NCBI GenBank assembly: GCA_900471525.1
Contig: UCEZ01000007.1
Coordinates: forward strand, 186,001 to 250,000
DNA: 64,000 bases
Direction: 5' to 3'
Origin: Hyphomicrobiales bacterium
GTDB lineage: Bacteria; Pseudomonadota; Alphaproteobacteria; Rhizobiales; Rhizobiaceae
Part shown: one piece after another, positions 7,427-16,187 of the stretch
Numbering within the stretch: position 1 is the first letter of the stretch
Layout: each line of letters begins with the position of its first letter
The notes under the pieces: generated by a model
Seen by the model: only the letters and a program-made list of their open reading frames with translations
Told to the model about the DNA's origin: nothing
The model's database searches: none
Program-made: the position numbers and the translations under genes

Positions 7427-8725
7427 ATGAAGACGATTTTGAGCAACGGCATCACCCGCCGCAGCCTCCTCAAGACCACCGCAACCGCGGCAATGTTCAC
7501 CGCGATCAAGACGGCTTTCCCGTCTGGCGCCTTTGCCGCCACGGCTGGCCCGGAAGTGACCGGCGTCAAGCTCGGCTACATCGCACTGACGGATTCGGCG
7601 GCGCTGATCATCGCCAAGGAGAAGGGCTTTTTCGAAAAGCACGGACTTCCGGACGTCGAGGTTGCCAAGCAGGCCTCCTGGGGCGCGACCCGCGACAATC
7701 TGGTGCTCGGCGGCGCCGCCAACGGCATCGACGGCGCGCATATCCTCTCGCCCATGCCCTACCTGATGCACACCGGCAAGGTGACGCAGAACAATGTTCC
7801 GGTGCCGATGGCGATCCTCGCCCGCCTGAACTGTGACAGCCAGGCGATCTCCGTCGCCAAGGAATACGCCGACACCGGTGTCCAGCTCGACGCCTCCAAG
7901 TTGAAGGCCGCTTTCGAGAAAAAGAAGGCCGATGGCGGCGAGGTGAAGGTGGCGATGACATTCCCGGGCGGTACGCATGACCTGTGGATCCGCTACTGGC
8001 TGGCCGCCGGCGGCATCGACCCGGACAAGGACGTCTCCACCATCGTCGTGCCGCCGCCGCAGATGGTGGCGAACATGAAAGTCGGCAACATGGACTGTTT
8101 CTGTGTCGGCGAGCCATGGAACGAACAGCTGGTCAACCAGGGCATCGGCTTCACCGCGGCGTCCACCGGGGAACTCTGGAAGGGGCATCCGGAAAAGGCG
8201 CTTGGGCTTCGCGCCGCCTGGGTCGAGAAGAACCCGAACGCCGCCAAGGCACTGATGATGGCCGTGATGGAAGCCCAGATGTGGTGCGAAAGCATGGACA
8301 ACAAGGACGAGATGGCGACGATCGTCGGCAAGCGCCAATGGTTCAACGTACCGGTGAAAGACATCATCGGCCGACTGAAGGGCGACATCAACTACGGCAA
8401 TGGCCGCGTCGTGACCGGCACAGATCTCTACATGAAGTTCTGGGCGAACGGCGCGTCCTACCCTTTCAAGAGCCACGACACCTGGTTCATGGCCGAGAAC
8501 ATCCGCTGGGGCAAACTCGCGCCCGACACGAACATCAAGGCGCTGGTCGACCAGGTGAACCGCGAAGATATCTGGCGCGCCGCAGCCGCCGATCTCGGCG
8601 TCGCAGCAGCCGACATTCCGGCCACCACCTCGCGCGGCAAGGAAACCTTCTTCGACGGCAAGGTCTTCGATCCGGAAAACCCCTCCGCCTATCTCGATAG
8701 CCTGTCGATCAAGGCCGCGTCCTGA
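7427..8725 (+). CDS. nrtA: nitrate ABC transporter, periplasmic substrate-binding protein
   Basis: 432 residues. A twin-arginine signal (RRSLLKTTATAAMFTA, cleavage near AFAA) is followed by a NrtA/CmpA-type binding protein, with GYIALTDSAALIIAKEKGFF, GAHILSPMPYLM and FCVGEPWNEQ as the family landmarks. It captures nitrate (and probably nitrite) in the periplasm for the permease and ATPase encoded next. The ATG at 7427 is chosen because GAGGGAA lies before it and the Tat motif then falls at residues 11-12; a longer in-frame opening from 7331 has no ribosome site and crosses the leader hairpins. It has 16 internal Met and 4 Cys, useful as a contrast with the sulfur-poor binding proteins further right. 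Confidence 0.93.
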   Translation: MKTILSNGITRRSLLKTTATAAMFTAIKTAFPSGAFAATAGPEVTGVKLGYIALTDSAALIIAKEKGFFEKHGLPDVEVAKQASWGATRDNLVLGGAANGIDGAHILSPMPYLMHTGKVTQNNVPVPMAILARLNCDSQAISVAKEYADTGVQLDASKLKAAFEKKKADGGEVKVAMTFPGGTHDLWIRYWLAAGGIDPDKDVSTIVVPPPQMVANMKVGNMDCFCVGEPWNEQLVNQGIGFTAASTGELWKGHPEKALGLRAAWVEKNPNAAKALMMAVMEAQMWCESMDNKDEMATIVGKRQWFNVPVKDIIGRLKGDINYGNGRVVTGTDLYMKFWANGASYPFKSHDTWFMAENIRWGKLAPDTNIKALVDQVNREDIWRAAAADLGVAAADIPATTSRGKETFFDGKVFDPENPSAYLDSLSIKAAS

Positions 8726-8740
8726 TCTCAAAACACCTTC

Positions 8741-8778
8741 GGCGCAGGGTTGCCTGCGCCGGTTTTCCTCTTCTTTTC
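8741..8778 (+). terminator. nrtA-nrtB intercistronic hairpin (partial terminator)
   Basis: GGCGCAGG (8741-8748) and CCTGCGCC (8753-8760) form a perfect 8-bp stem with loop GTTG, followed by the T-rich stretch TTTTCCTCTTCTTTTC. It sits between the binding-protein gene and the permease gene. Such hairpins are commonly used to keep binding-protein mRNA more abundant than that of the membrane components. Confidence 0.7.
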
Positions 8779-8790
8779 GGGAGTCCTTCC

Positions 8791-9684
8791 ATGCCAGCAC
8801 TAGCCCGCACGGAAAAAATCGTGACCGCAGCAACGCCAAAAAAGAGTGCAAGCGTGCTCGCCTTTTCAGGCAGGCCTTCAGCAAGGGTGAAACCCGGGCA
8901 GGTCGCCGCCACGATCGCGCGCAACGTCGTGCCGCCGCTGGTGGTGATGATCATCATTCTGGCGATCTGGCAGATCCTCTGTTCGGGTGCAGGTGCCACG
9001 CTGCCGCCGCCGTCCCAGGTCTGGCAGGAAAGCTACGACCTGATCGCCTATCCGTTCTTCAACTATGGTTCGCAGGATATCGGGCTCGGCTGGCGGGTAC
9101 TGATCTCGCTGCAGCGTGTCGCCTACGGTTTCGGCCTTGCCGCCGTCACCGGCGTGCTCATCGGCGCGGTCATCGGCCAGTCCATCTGGGCCATGCGCGG
9201 GCTTGATCCGATCTTCCAGATTCTCCGCACCGTTCCGCCGCTCGCCTGGCTGCCACTGTCGCTCGCCGCGTTTCAGGACTCGAACCCCTCGGCAATCTTC
9301 GTGATCTTCATCACCTCGATCTGGCCGGTGATCATCAACACCGCCGTCGGCGTCCGCAACATCCCTCAGGACTATCGCAACGTTGCCAAGGTGCTTTGCC
9401 TGAACCAGTTCGAATTCTTCTTCAAGATCATGCTGCCGTCGGCCGCACCCTACATCTTCACGGGCCTGCGCATCGGTATCGGCCTGTCCTGGCTCGCCAT
9501 CGTCGCAGCCGAAATGCTCACCGGCGGCGTCGGCATCGGCTTCTTCATCTGGGATGCGTGGAACTCGTCGCGCCTGCCCGACATCATCGTCGCGCTCGCC
9601 TATATCGGCGTCGTCGGCTTCATCCTCGACAAGCTGGTCTCAGCGGTCGGCACCATCGTCACCCGCGGCGCATCCGCCAACTGA
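8791..9684 (+). CDS. nrtB: nitrate ABC transporter permease
   Basis: 297 residues. A polar N terminus of about 45 residues precedes a first membrane helix (VVPPLVVMIIILAIWQIL) and a BPD_transp_1 domain with five further hydrophobic segments. The EAA-type cytoplasmic loop is near ILRTVPPLAWLPLSLAAF and GVRNIPQDYRNVAKVL. It is closest in type to NrtB/SsuC/TauC permeases; the adjoining nrtA, ATPase and nirB make nitrate the substrate. The ATG at 8791 follows GGGAG. It is separated from nrtA by the hairpin at 8741-8778 and from the ATPase by 11 bases. Confidence 0.92.
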   Translation: MPALARTEKIVTAATPKKSASVLAFSGRPSARVKPGQVAATIARNVVPPLVVMIIILAIWQILCSGAGATLPPPSQVWQESYDLIAYPFFNYGSQDIGLGWRVLISLQRVAYGFGLAAVTGVLIGAVIGQSIWAMRGLDPIFQILRTVPPLAWLPLSLAAFQDSNPSAIFVIFITSIWPVIINTAVGVRNIPQDYRNVAKVLCLNQFEFFFKIMLPSAAPYIFTGLRIGIGLSWLAIVAAEMLTGGVGIGFFIWDAWNSSRLPDIIVALAYIGVVGFILDKLVSAVGTIVTRGASAN

Positions 9685-9695
9685 GGGACACGTTC

Positions 9696-10493
9696 ATGAG
9701 CGCCTATCTGAAACTCGATCATATCGACAAGCATTTCGACCGGGGCGGTCAGCGCGCCGAGGTCCTGAAGGGCATCAACCTGACGATCAACAAGGGTGAA
9801 TTCGTCTCGATCATCGGTCATTCCGGCTGCGGCAAGTCGACCCTGCTCAACCTGATCGCCGGCCTGACGCCGGTTTCATCCGGCGCGGTGCTTCTGGAAA
9901 ACCGCGAGGTCAACGCGCCAGGACCGGAGCGCGCCGTCGTCTTCCAGAACCACAGCCTGCTGCCCTGGCTGACGGTCTATGAGAACGTCAATCTCGCCGT
10001 CTCCAAGGTTTTCGGAAGGACCAAGAGCAAGAAGGAACGGCACGATTGGGTCATGTCCAATCTGGACCTCGTGCAGATGGCGCACGCCAAGGACAAGCGT
10101 CCGTCCGAGATTTCCGGCGGCATGAAACAACGCGTCGGCATCGCCCGGGCACTCGCCATGGAGCCGAAGATCCTTCTGCTCGACGAGCCTTTCGGCGCCC
10201 TCGATGCCCTGACCCGGGCGCATCTGCAGGATGCCGTGATGGAAATCCACGCCCGCCTCGGCAACACGATGGTCATGATCACCCACGACGTCGATGAAGC
10301 CGTGCTCTTGTCCGACCGGATCGTCATGATGACTAATGGTCCGGCGGCCTGCATCGGCGAAGTGCTTGATGTACCGATCGCCCGGCCGCGCAACCGCATC
10401 GAGCTGGCTTCTGACCGGACATATCTCAAGTGCCGCGAGGCGGTCCTGAAATTCCTCTACGAACGCCACCGCTTCGTCGAAGCCGCGGAGTAA
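9696..10493 (+). CDS. nrtC: nitrate ABC transporter ATP-binding protein
   Basis: 265 residues with all ABC ATPase motifs: Walker A GHSGCGKST (near 45-53), the Q-loop in VVFQNHSLLPWLTV, signature SGGMKQR, Walker B ILLLDEPFGALD, and the switch His in MITHDVDEA. It has a single ATPase domain without the C-terminal binding-protein domain of cyanobacterial NrtC, so by domain content it equals NrtD; the symbol follows rhizobial usage. It energises nitrate import through NrtB. The ATG at 9696 follows GAGGGA. Confidence 0.92.
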   Translation: MSAYLKLDHIDKHFDRGGQRAEVLKGINLTINKGEFVSIIGHSGCGKSTLLNLIAGLTPVSSGAVLLENREVNAPGPERAVVFQNHSLLPWLTVYENVNLAVSKVFGRTKSKKERHDWVMSNLDLVQMAHAKDKRPSEISGGMKQRVGIARALAMEPKILLLDEPFGALDALTRAHLQDAVMEIHARLGNTMVMITHDVDEAVLLSDRIVMMTNGPAACIGEVLDVPIARPRNRIELASDRTYLKCREAVLKFLYERHRFVEAAE

Positions 10494-10498
10494 CCGAC

Positions 10499-12949
10499 AT
10501 GACCCAGAAACTCGTCATCATCGGCAACGGCATGGCCCCCGGGCGCATGCTGGAGCACCTTTTCGAACAAGCTCCCGGCCAATACGACGTTACGATCTTC
10601 AACGCCGAGCCACGCGTCAACTACGACCGCATCATGCTCTCGCCGGTCCTTTCGGGCGAGAAGACCTACGAGCAGATCGTCATCCACGGCGACGGCTGGT
10701 ACATCGAACACGGCATCACGCTCTACAAGGGCCACAAGATCGTCTCGATCGACCGCGCCAAGAAGACCGTCACCTCCGATCATGGTGTGACGGAAAGCTA
10801 CGACAAGCTCGTCATCGCCACCGGCTCCGTGCCCTTCATCATTCCGGTGCCCGGCAAGGATCTGCCCGGCGTCATCACCTACCGCGACCTCGACGACGTG
10901 CAGGCGATGCTGCTTGCCGCCCAATCGCGCGAAAAGGCGGTCGTCATCGGCGGTGGTCTGCTCGGGCTCGAGGCCGCGGCAGGTCTTGCCTCCCGCGGCA
11001 TGGATGTGACCGTCCTGCACGTGATGCCGACGCTGATGGAACGCCAGCTCGATCCGGCCGCCGGCTACCTCCTGCAGAAAGCCGTCGAGGAACGCGGCAT
11101 CAAGGTCATCTGCAAGGCCAACACCAAGCAGATCGTCGGCGACGGCAAGGTCGAAGGCATCGAGCTCGACAACGGCACGATCATCCCCGCGACACTGGTC
11201 GTCATGGCCGTCGGCATCCGTCCGAATGCTAATCTTGCCAAGGAAGCGGGGCTTGCTGTCAATCGCGGCATCGTCGTCGATGCCGGCATGCAGACTTCCG
11301 ATGGGGACATCCTGGCGCTCGGCGAATGCGCCGAGGTTGGCGGCATGGTCTACGGCCTCGTCGCACCGCTCTACGAAATGGCTCGCATCGCCGCTTCGCA
11401 TCTGGCCGGCGACCGCACACCCGCCTTCGTCCATTCGGACACACCGACGAAGCTGAAAGTCACCGGCATCAATCTCTTCTCCCTCGGCGATTTCGCCGAA
11501 GGCGACGACCGTGAAGAGATCGTGCTGCGCGACGCGACGGCCGGTGTCTACAAGCGTCTGGTTCTGAAGGACAACCGTATCATCGGCACCGTGCTTTACG
11601 GCGAGACGGCCGATGGTGCCTGGTTCAACGACCTGAAGAAGAAAGCCACCGATATTTCGGAAATGCGCGAAACGCTCATTTTCGGCCAGGCCTACCAGGG
11701 AGGGTCCCCGCTGGACCCTACGGCGGCCGTTGCAGCCTTGCCGGATGATGCGGAAATCTGCGGCTGCAACGGCGTCTGCAAAGGCAAGATCACGGGTGCG
11801 ATCACCGGCAAGGGACTGACCTCACTCGACGACGTACGGGCCCACACCAAAGCGTCGGCTTCCTGCGGATCCTGCACCGGCCTCGTCGAACAGTTGATGA
11901 CCATCACGCTCGGCGACGCCTACAATCCGGCCGCTGTCCAGCCCATGTGCAAATGCACCGAGCTTGGCCACGACGACGTGCGCCGCCTGATCAAGGCCAA
12001 GGGTCTGAAGACCATTCCGGCGGTCATGCAGGAACTGGAATGGAAGACCTCCTGCGGCTGCGCCAAATGCCGCCCGGCCCTCAACTACTACCTCGTCTGT
12101 GACTGGCCGGACGAATATGCCGACGACTACCAGTCGCGCTTCATCAACGAGCGGGTACACGCCAACATCCAGAAGGACGGTACCTACTCCGTCGTGCCGC
12201 GCATGTGGGGCGGCGTCACCAATTCCGGCGAGCTGCGCGCCATCGCTGATGTGGTCGACAAGTTCGAAATCCCGATGGTCAAGGTTACCGGCGGTCAGCG
12301 CATCGACCTGCTCGGCATCGAGAAGGAAGACCTGCCCGCCGTCTGGGCCGATCTCGGCAAGGCCGGTTTCATCTCCGGCCAGGCCTATGCGAAAGGCCTG
12401 CGCACGGTAAAGACCTGCGTCGGCTCCGACTGGTGCCGCTTCGGCACGCAGGATTCGACCGGGCTCGGCATCCGCATCGAGAAGTTCATGTGGGGATCGT
12501 GGACGCCGGCCAAGCTCAAGATGGCCGTCTCCGGCTGTCCGCGAAACTGCGCCGAGGCAACCTGCAAGGATATCGGCGTCATCTGCGTCGATTCGGGCTT
12601 CGAGATTCATTTTGCAGGGGCTGCCGGTCTCGACATCAAGGGGACGGAAGTGCTCGGTCTCGTCAAAACCGAAGACGAGGCGCTGCACTACATCGTGGCA
12701 TTGACGCAGATGTACCGCGAGCAGGGCCGCTATCTCGAACGCATCTACAAATGGGCGAAACGCATCGGGCTCGACGAGATCCGCCGCCAGATCATGGGTG
12801 ATGCGGAGAAACGCCAAGCCTATTACGACCGTTTCGTCTTCTCCCAGAAATTCGCGCAGGTCGACCCCTGGTCGGAACGCGTCTCCGGCAAGGACAAGCA
12901 TGAGTTCCGGCCGATGGCGACGGTTGGATACTCGGAAGCGGCGGAGTGA
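10499..12949 (+). CDS. nirB: assimilatory nitrite reductase [NAD(P)H], large subunit
   Basis: 816 residues reducing nitrite to ammonium in the cytosol. Domains in order: FAD site VIIGNGMAPGR (5-15); NAD(P)H site VIGGGLLGLEAA (about 148-160); two BFD-like [2Fe-2S] segments (CGCNGVC...CGSC from about 420, and CKCTELG...CGCAKC from about 483); and the ferredoxin-like sulfite/nitrite reductase half, with the siroheme-[4Fe-4S] ligands in TCVGSDWC (about 640) and SGCPRNC (about 680). The ATG at 10499 sits 5 bases after the nrtC stop with GCGGAG before it; a longer in-frame opening at 10430 overlaps nrtC. Length matches the family. Confidence 0.95.
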   Translation: MTQKLVIIGNGMAPGRMLEHLFEQAPGQYDVTIFNAEPRVNYDRIMLSPVLSGEKTYEQIVIHGDGWYIEHGITLYKGHKIVSIDRAKKTVTSDHGVTESYDKLVIATGSVPFIIPVPGKDLPGVITYRDLDDVQAMLLAAQSREKAVVIGGGLLGLEAAAGLASRGMDVTVLHVMPTLMERQLDPAAGYLLQKAVEERGIKVICKANTKQIVGDGKVEGIELDNGTIIPATLVVMAVGIRPNANLAKEAGLAVNRGIVVDAGMQTSDGDILALGECAEVGGMVYGLVAPLYEMARIAASHLAGDRTPAFVHSDTPTKLKVTGINLFSLGDFAEGDDREEIVLRDATAGVYKRLVLKDNRIIGTVLYGETADGAWFNDLKKKATDISEMRETLIFGQAYQGGSPLDPTAAVAALPDDAEICGCNGVCKGKITGAITGKGLTSLDDVRAHTKASASCGSCTGLVEQLMTITLGDAYNPAAVQPMCKCTELGHDDVRRLIKAKGLKTIPAVMQELEWKTSCGCAKCRPALNYYLVCDWPDEYADDYQSRFINERVHANIQKDGTYSVVPRMWGGVTNSGELRAIADVVDKFEIPMVKVTGGQRIDLLGIEKEDLPAVWADLGKAGFISGQAYAKGLRTVKTCVGSDWCRFGTQDSTGLGIRIEKFMWGSWTPAKLKMAVSGCPRNCAEATCKDIGVICVDSGFEIHFAGAAGLDIKGTEVLGLVKTEDEALHYIVALTQMYREQGRYLERIYKWAKRIGLDEIRRQIMGDAEKRQAYYDRFVFSQKFAQVDPWSERVSGKDKHEFRPMATVGYSEAAE

Positions 12950-12954
12950 CGGAC

Positions 12955-13290
12955 ATGGAAACGAACTGGATCGCAATCGGCGACATCAACGACATCCCGC
13001 TGCGCGGCGCCCGCTGCGTGAAGACGCCGCAGGGCAAGATCGCTGTGTTCCGCACGGCGGAGAACGAAGTCTTCGCCATCGAGGACCACTGCCCGCACAA
13101 GGGCGGGCCGCTCAGCCAAGGCATCGTTCACGGCAAGGCGGTCACCTGCCCGCTACACAACTGGGTCATTTCGCTCGAAAGCGGCAAGGCGCTCGGTGCT
13201 GACGAGGGCTCAGTGCGGACGATCGCTGTGCGCAACGAGGACGGTGCGCTCTCCATCGCGCTCGAAAGCCTGATGATGGCGGCGGAATAG
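12955..13290 (+). CDS. nirD: nitrite reductase small subunit (Rieske-type)
   Basis: 111 residues with a Rieske fold. The cluster-binding signatures are CPHKGGPLSQG and CPLHNWVISL, so the Cys/His ligands are present, unlike some enterobacterial NirD proteins that have lost them. It partners NirB. The ATG at 12955 starts 5 bases after the nirB stop, with GCGGAG as ribosome site; the in-frame GTG at 12946 overlaps the stop codon and is less likely. The product is followed by the palindromic repeat rather than directly by nasA. Confidence 0.92.
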   Translation: METNWIAIGDINDIPLRGARCVKTPQGKIAVFRTAENEVFAIEDHCPHKGGPLSQGIVHGKAVTCPLHNWVISLESGKALGADEGSVRTIAVRNEDGALSIALESLMMAAE

Positions 13291-13308
13291 GCGCATGGAG
13301 CAAGGAAC

Positions 13309-13492
13309 ACCCCCCTCTGTCGCTTCGCGACATCTCCCCCTCAAGGGGGGAGATCGGTCTGAGTTTGCTGCTGCCCGTTTGAGCAAAAAAAGCGTCTATC
13401 GCTTTTGCTCAGTGGGTGGAGACCAGTGGCACGGCAGGCTCCCGATCTCCCCCCTTGAGGGGGAGATGTCAGCAAAGCTGACAGAGGGGGGT
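13309..13492. repeat. 184-bp palindromic intergenic element between nirD and nasA
   Basis: Inverted arms of about 50 bp flank an 84-bp centre. The left arm (13309-13357) starts ACCCCCCTCTGTC; the right arm (13442-13492) ends GACAGAGGGGGGT. Each arm is itself two hairpins: one near GTCGC-TTC-GCGAC on the left or GTCAGC-AAA-GCTGAC on the right, and one near ATCTCCCCCTCAAGG. The arms differ mainly inside the first hairpin, where both sides of the stem changed together. No open reading frame. It resembles the RIME/MITE-like mosaic elements widespread between genes in rhizobia; family assignment is inference. Confidence 0.8.
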
Positions 13493-13529
13493 GGTTGCAA
13501 CGAATGCCGGAGCCAGTGGAGGCACGCTC

Positions 13530-16187
13530 ATGTCCACTGAAACCAAGACCACCTGCCCCTATTGCGGCGTCGGTTGCGGCGTCATCGCCGGGATCGATGA
13601 TACCGGCGCGGTCAGCGTCAAGGGTGACCCGGATCATCCGGCCAACTTCGGGCGGCTGTGTTCCAAGGGCTCGGCTCTGGCGGAAACCATCGATCTCGCT
13701 GGACGTGTTCTTTACCCTGAGATCAATGGACAACGCACAAGCTGGGACGCGGCGCTCGACCTCGTCGCCACGCGTTTCTCCGAAACCATCGCCGAACATG
13801 GGGCCGATTCGGTCGCCTTCTACGTCTCCGGCCAGTTGCTGACCGAGGACTATTACGTCGCCAACAAGCTGATGAAGGGTTTCATCGGCTCGGCCAATAT
13901 CGACACCAATTCGCGGCTGTGCATGTCGTCCTCGGTCGCCGGCCATCGGCGTGCTTTCGGCGCCGACACCGTTCCCGGTACGTATGAGGACATCGAGCTT
14001 GCCGATCTGGTCATCCTGACCGGCTCCAACCTCGCCTGGTGCCATCCCGTGATCTACCAACGGCTTGCAGCTGCCAAGGCCGCCCGGCCCAGCACGAAAG
14101 TGGTCGTCATCGACCCGCGCCGCACGATGACCGCCGATATCGCCGACTTGCATCTGGCGATCCGGCCGGATGGCGACGTGGCGCTTTTCATGGGCCTGCT
14201 GGCTCACCTCGCGGGTACTGCCGCGATCGATCAGAACTATATCGGCACGCACACCAATGGTTTCGCAGAGGCCTTTGCGTCCGCCTCGGCCCTCAGCATC
14301 GCGGATCTGATGGAATTAACCGGCCTGCCCTCCATGCAGTTGCGGCAGTTCTTCCGCCTGTTCGAGGAAACCGAAAAGGTCGTCACCTGCTACAGCCAGG
14401 GCGTCAACCAGTCCGCCTCCGGCACCGACAAGGTCAATGCCATCATCAATTGCCACCTGGCGACCGGACGTATCGGCCGTCCCGGCATGGGACCTTTCTC
14501 GCTCACCGGCCAGCCGAACGCCATGGGCGGACGCGAGGTTGGCGGCCTTGCCAATATGCTGGCGGCCCACATGGCCATCGAAAATCCCGAGGACTGCGAC
14601 CGCGTCCAACGCTTCTGGCAATCGCCTGATATCGCTCGCAAGCCCGGCCTGAAGGCCGTCGACATGTTCCGAGCCGTCGCCGACGGCCGGATCAAGGCGC
14701 TCTGGATCATGGCCACCAACCCGGTCGTCTCGATGCCGGACGCCGATGCGGTCGCTGCCGCGATTGCGGCCTGTCCTTTCGTCGTCGTCTCCGACCTCCT
14801 CGCGGACACCGATACGACGAAATACGCCCATGTCCTTCTGCCTTCGCTCGGCTGGGGCGAGAAGGACGGCACCATTACCAACTCGGAGCGCCGCATTTCC
14901 CGCCAGCGCGCCTATCTTGCCGCCCCTGGCGAGGCGAAGGCCGACTGGTGGCAGATGGCCGAAGTCGGCCGCCGCATGGGTTTCGAGGACGCGTTCTCGT
15001 TTCCGTCTGCCACCACTGTCTTTACCGAGCACGCGGCCCTGTCCACCTTCGAAAACGACGGCGGCCGCGATTTCGACATCGGCGCTTATCAGTACATCGA
15101 TGAAACGACTTACGATGCGCTGGAACCCTTTCAATGGCCGCAGCCGGCAGGCGCGAAAACACGAACCACCCGATTCTTCGCCGATGGAGGCTTCTTCCAT
15201 CCCGACCGCAAGGCGCGTTTCATTGCCGTCAACGCTCCCGCCACGGATCGCACCAGCGCCGATTTCCCGCTGACACTCAACACCGGGCGCATTCGCGACC
15301 AGTGGCACACGATGACCCGAACGGGCAAAAGCGCCCGGCTCTCCGCCCATATCGCCGAGCCCTTTGCCGAAATCCACCCGCGCGACGCCATGGAACTCGG
15401 CATCGCCAGCGCCGGCCTGGTCGAGATCGAAAGCCCCTACGGCAAGGCCGTGGTTCGGGCCTTGATTACCGAACGTCAGGCCCGCGGCAGCCTGTTCGTG
15501 CCCATGCACTGGAACGATCAGTTTGCCGCCAAGGCCCGCATCGACACCGTTGTCGCGCCGGTCACCGACCCCTTCTCCGGTCAGCCGGCCTCGAAGAACG
15601 TCGCGATTGCGGCACGGCCGCTGAAGGTTGCAAGCTATGGCTTTGCGGTTTCGGTCGCCAAGCCACTGGATCTCGACGCCGCCTACTGGGCCATGGCCAA
15701 GGCCGAAGGCGGCTGGCGTCTGGAACTGGCATTCGATGCCGTGCCTGAAAACTGGATCCAGTGGTGCCGCACGCACCTCGGTATCCCCGACCATATCGAG
15801 CCGCTCGGCTACGCCGATGCCCAGACCGGCGACCTGCGCCTTGCCTTCTTCGACGGTGACCGCTTGCTTGCCGCCTTCTTCCTCGCCCGCCAGCCGGTCG
15901 CCGTCGCACGCAACTGGGCAATCGAGCAACTGACTGTCCAGCACGCCGAAATGGCCAAACGGTTCGCCGTCGTTGCCGGGCGCCCAGGCGCCGGCCGCAT
16001 GGACCCGGGCGCCACCGTCTGCTCCTGCTTCAGCGTCGGCGTCAACCAGATCGTCGCCGCCGTCAGGGGCGGCTGTCACAGCGTCGAGGCTGTCGGCAAG
16101 GAATTGAACGCCGGAACCAATTGCGGCTCCTGCCGCGCCGAAATCAGGGGGATCATCGATGGATGCCTTGCAGCTGCTGCCGAGTGA
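13530..16187 (+). CDS. nasA: assimilatory nitrate reductase, molybdopterin catalytic subunit
   Basis: 885 residues. The N-terminal [4Fe-4S] motif CPYCGVGC, with a fourth Cys in RLCSKGSALAE, is followed by the bis-MGD molybdopterin oxidoreductase fold (NSRLCMSSSVAGHRRAFG, GSNLAWCHPV, QGVNQSASGTDKVNA, TGQPNAMGGREVG) and the dinucleotide-binding C domain (LNTGRIRDQWHTMTRTGK). A BFD-like [2Fe-2S] module closes the protein (CSCFSVGVNQI...NCGSC). There is no signal peptide, so it is cytoplasmic and assimilatory; it makes nitrite for NirBD. Electrons may arrive through the C-terminal cluster. The ATG at 13530 follows GGAGG; the longer in-frame opening at 13491 begins inside the repeat. It overlaps cysG by 29 bases. 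Confidence 0.95.
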   Translation: MSTETKTTCPYCGVGCGVIAGIDDTGAVSVKGDPDHPANFGRLCSKGSALAETIDLAGRVLYPEINGQRTSWDAALDLVATRFSETIAEHGADSVAFYVSGQLLTEDYYVANKLMKGFIGSANIDTNSRLCMSSSVAGHRRAFGADTVPGTYEDIELADLVILTGSNLAWCHPVIYQRLAAAKAARPSTKVVVIDPRRTMTADIADLHLAIRPDGDVALFMGLLAHLAGTAAIDQNYIGTHTNGFAEAFASASALSIADLMELTGLPSMQLRQFFRLFEETEKVVTCYSQGVNQSASGTDKVNAIINCHLATGRIGRPGMGPFSLTGQPNAMGGREVGGLANMLAAHMAIENPEDCDRVQRFWQSPDIARKPGLKAVDMFRAVADGRIKALWIMATNPVVSMPDADAVAAAIAACPFVVVSDLLADTDTTKYAHVLLPSLGWGEKDGTITNSERRISRQRAYLAAPGEAKADWWQMAEVGRRMGFEDAFSFPSATTVFTEHAALSTFENDGGRDFDIGAYQYIDETTYDALEPFQWPQPAGAKTRTTRFFADGGFFHPDRKARFIAVNAPATDRTSADFPLTLNTGRIRDQWHTMTRTGKSARLSAHIAEPFAEIHPRDAMELGIASAGLVEIESPYGKAVVRALITERQARGSLFVPMHWNDQFAAKARIDTVVAPVTDPFSGQPASKNVAIAARPLKVASYGFAVSVAKPLDLDAAYWAMAKAEGGWRLELAFDAVPENWIQWCRTHLGIPDHIEPLGYADAQTGDLRLAFFDGDRLLAAFFLARQPVAVARNWAIEQLTVQHAEMAKRFAVVAGRPGAGRMDPGATVCSCFSVGVNQIVAAVRGGCHSVEAVGKELNAGTNCGSCRAEIRGIIDGCLAAAAE

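Noticed and set aside
7202-8884. 560-codon frame on the minus strand across nrtA
   Set aside because: It runs through the sigma-54 promoter, the leader and nrtA. The translated protein resembles nothing, while nrtA opposite has clear homology and a signal peptide.
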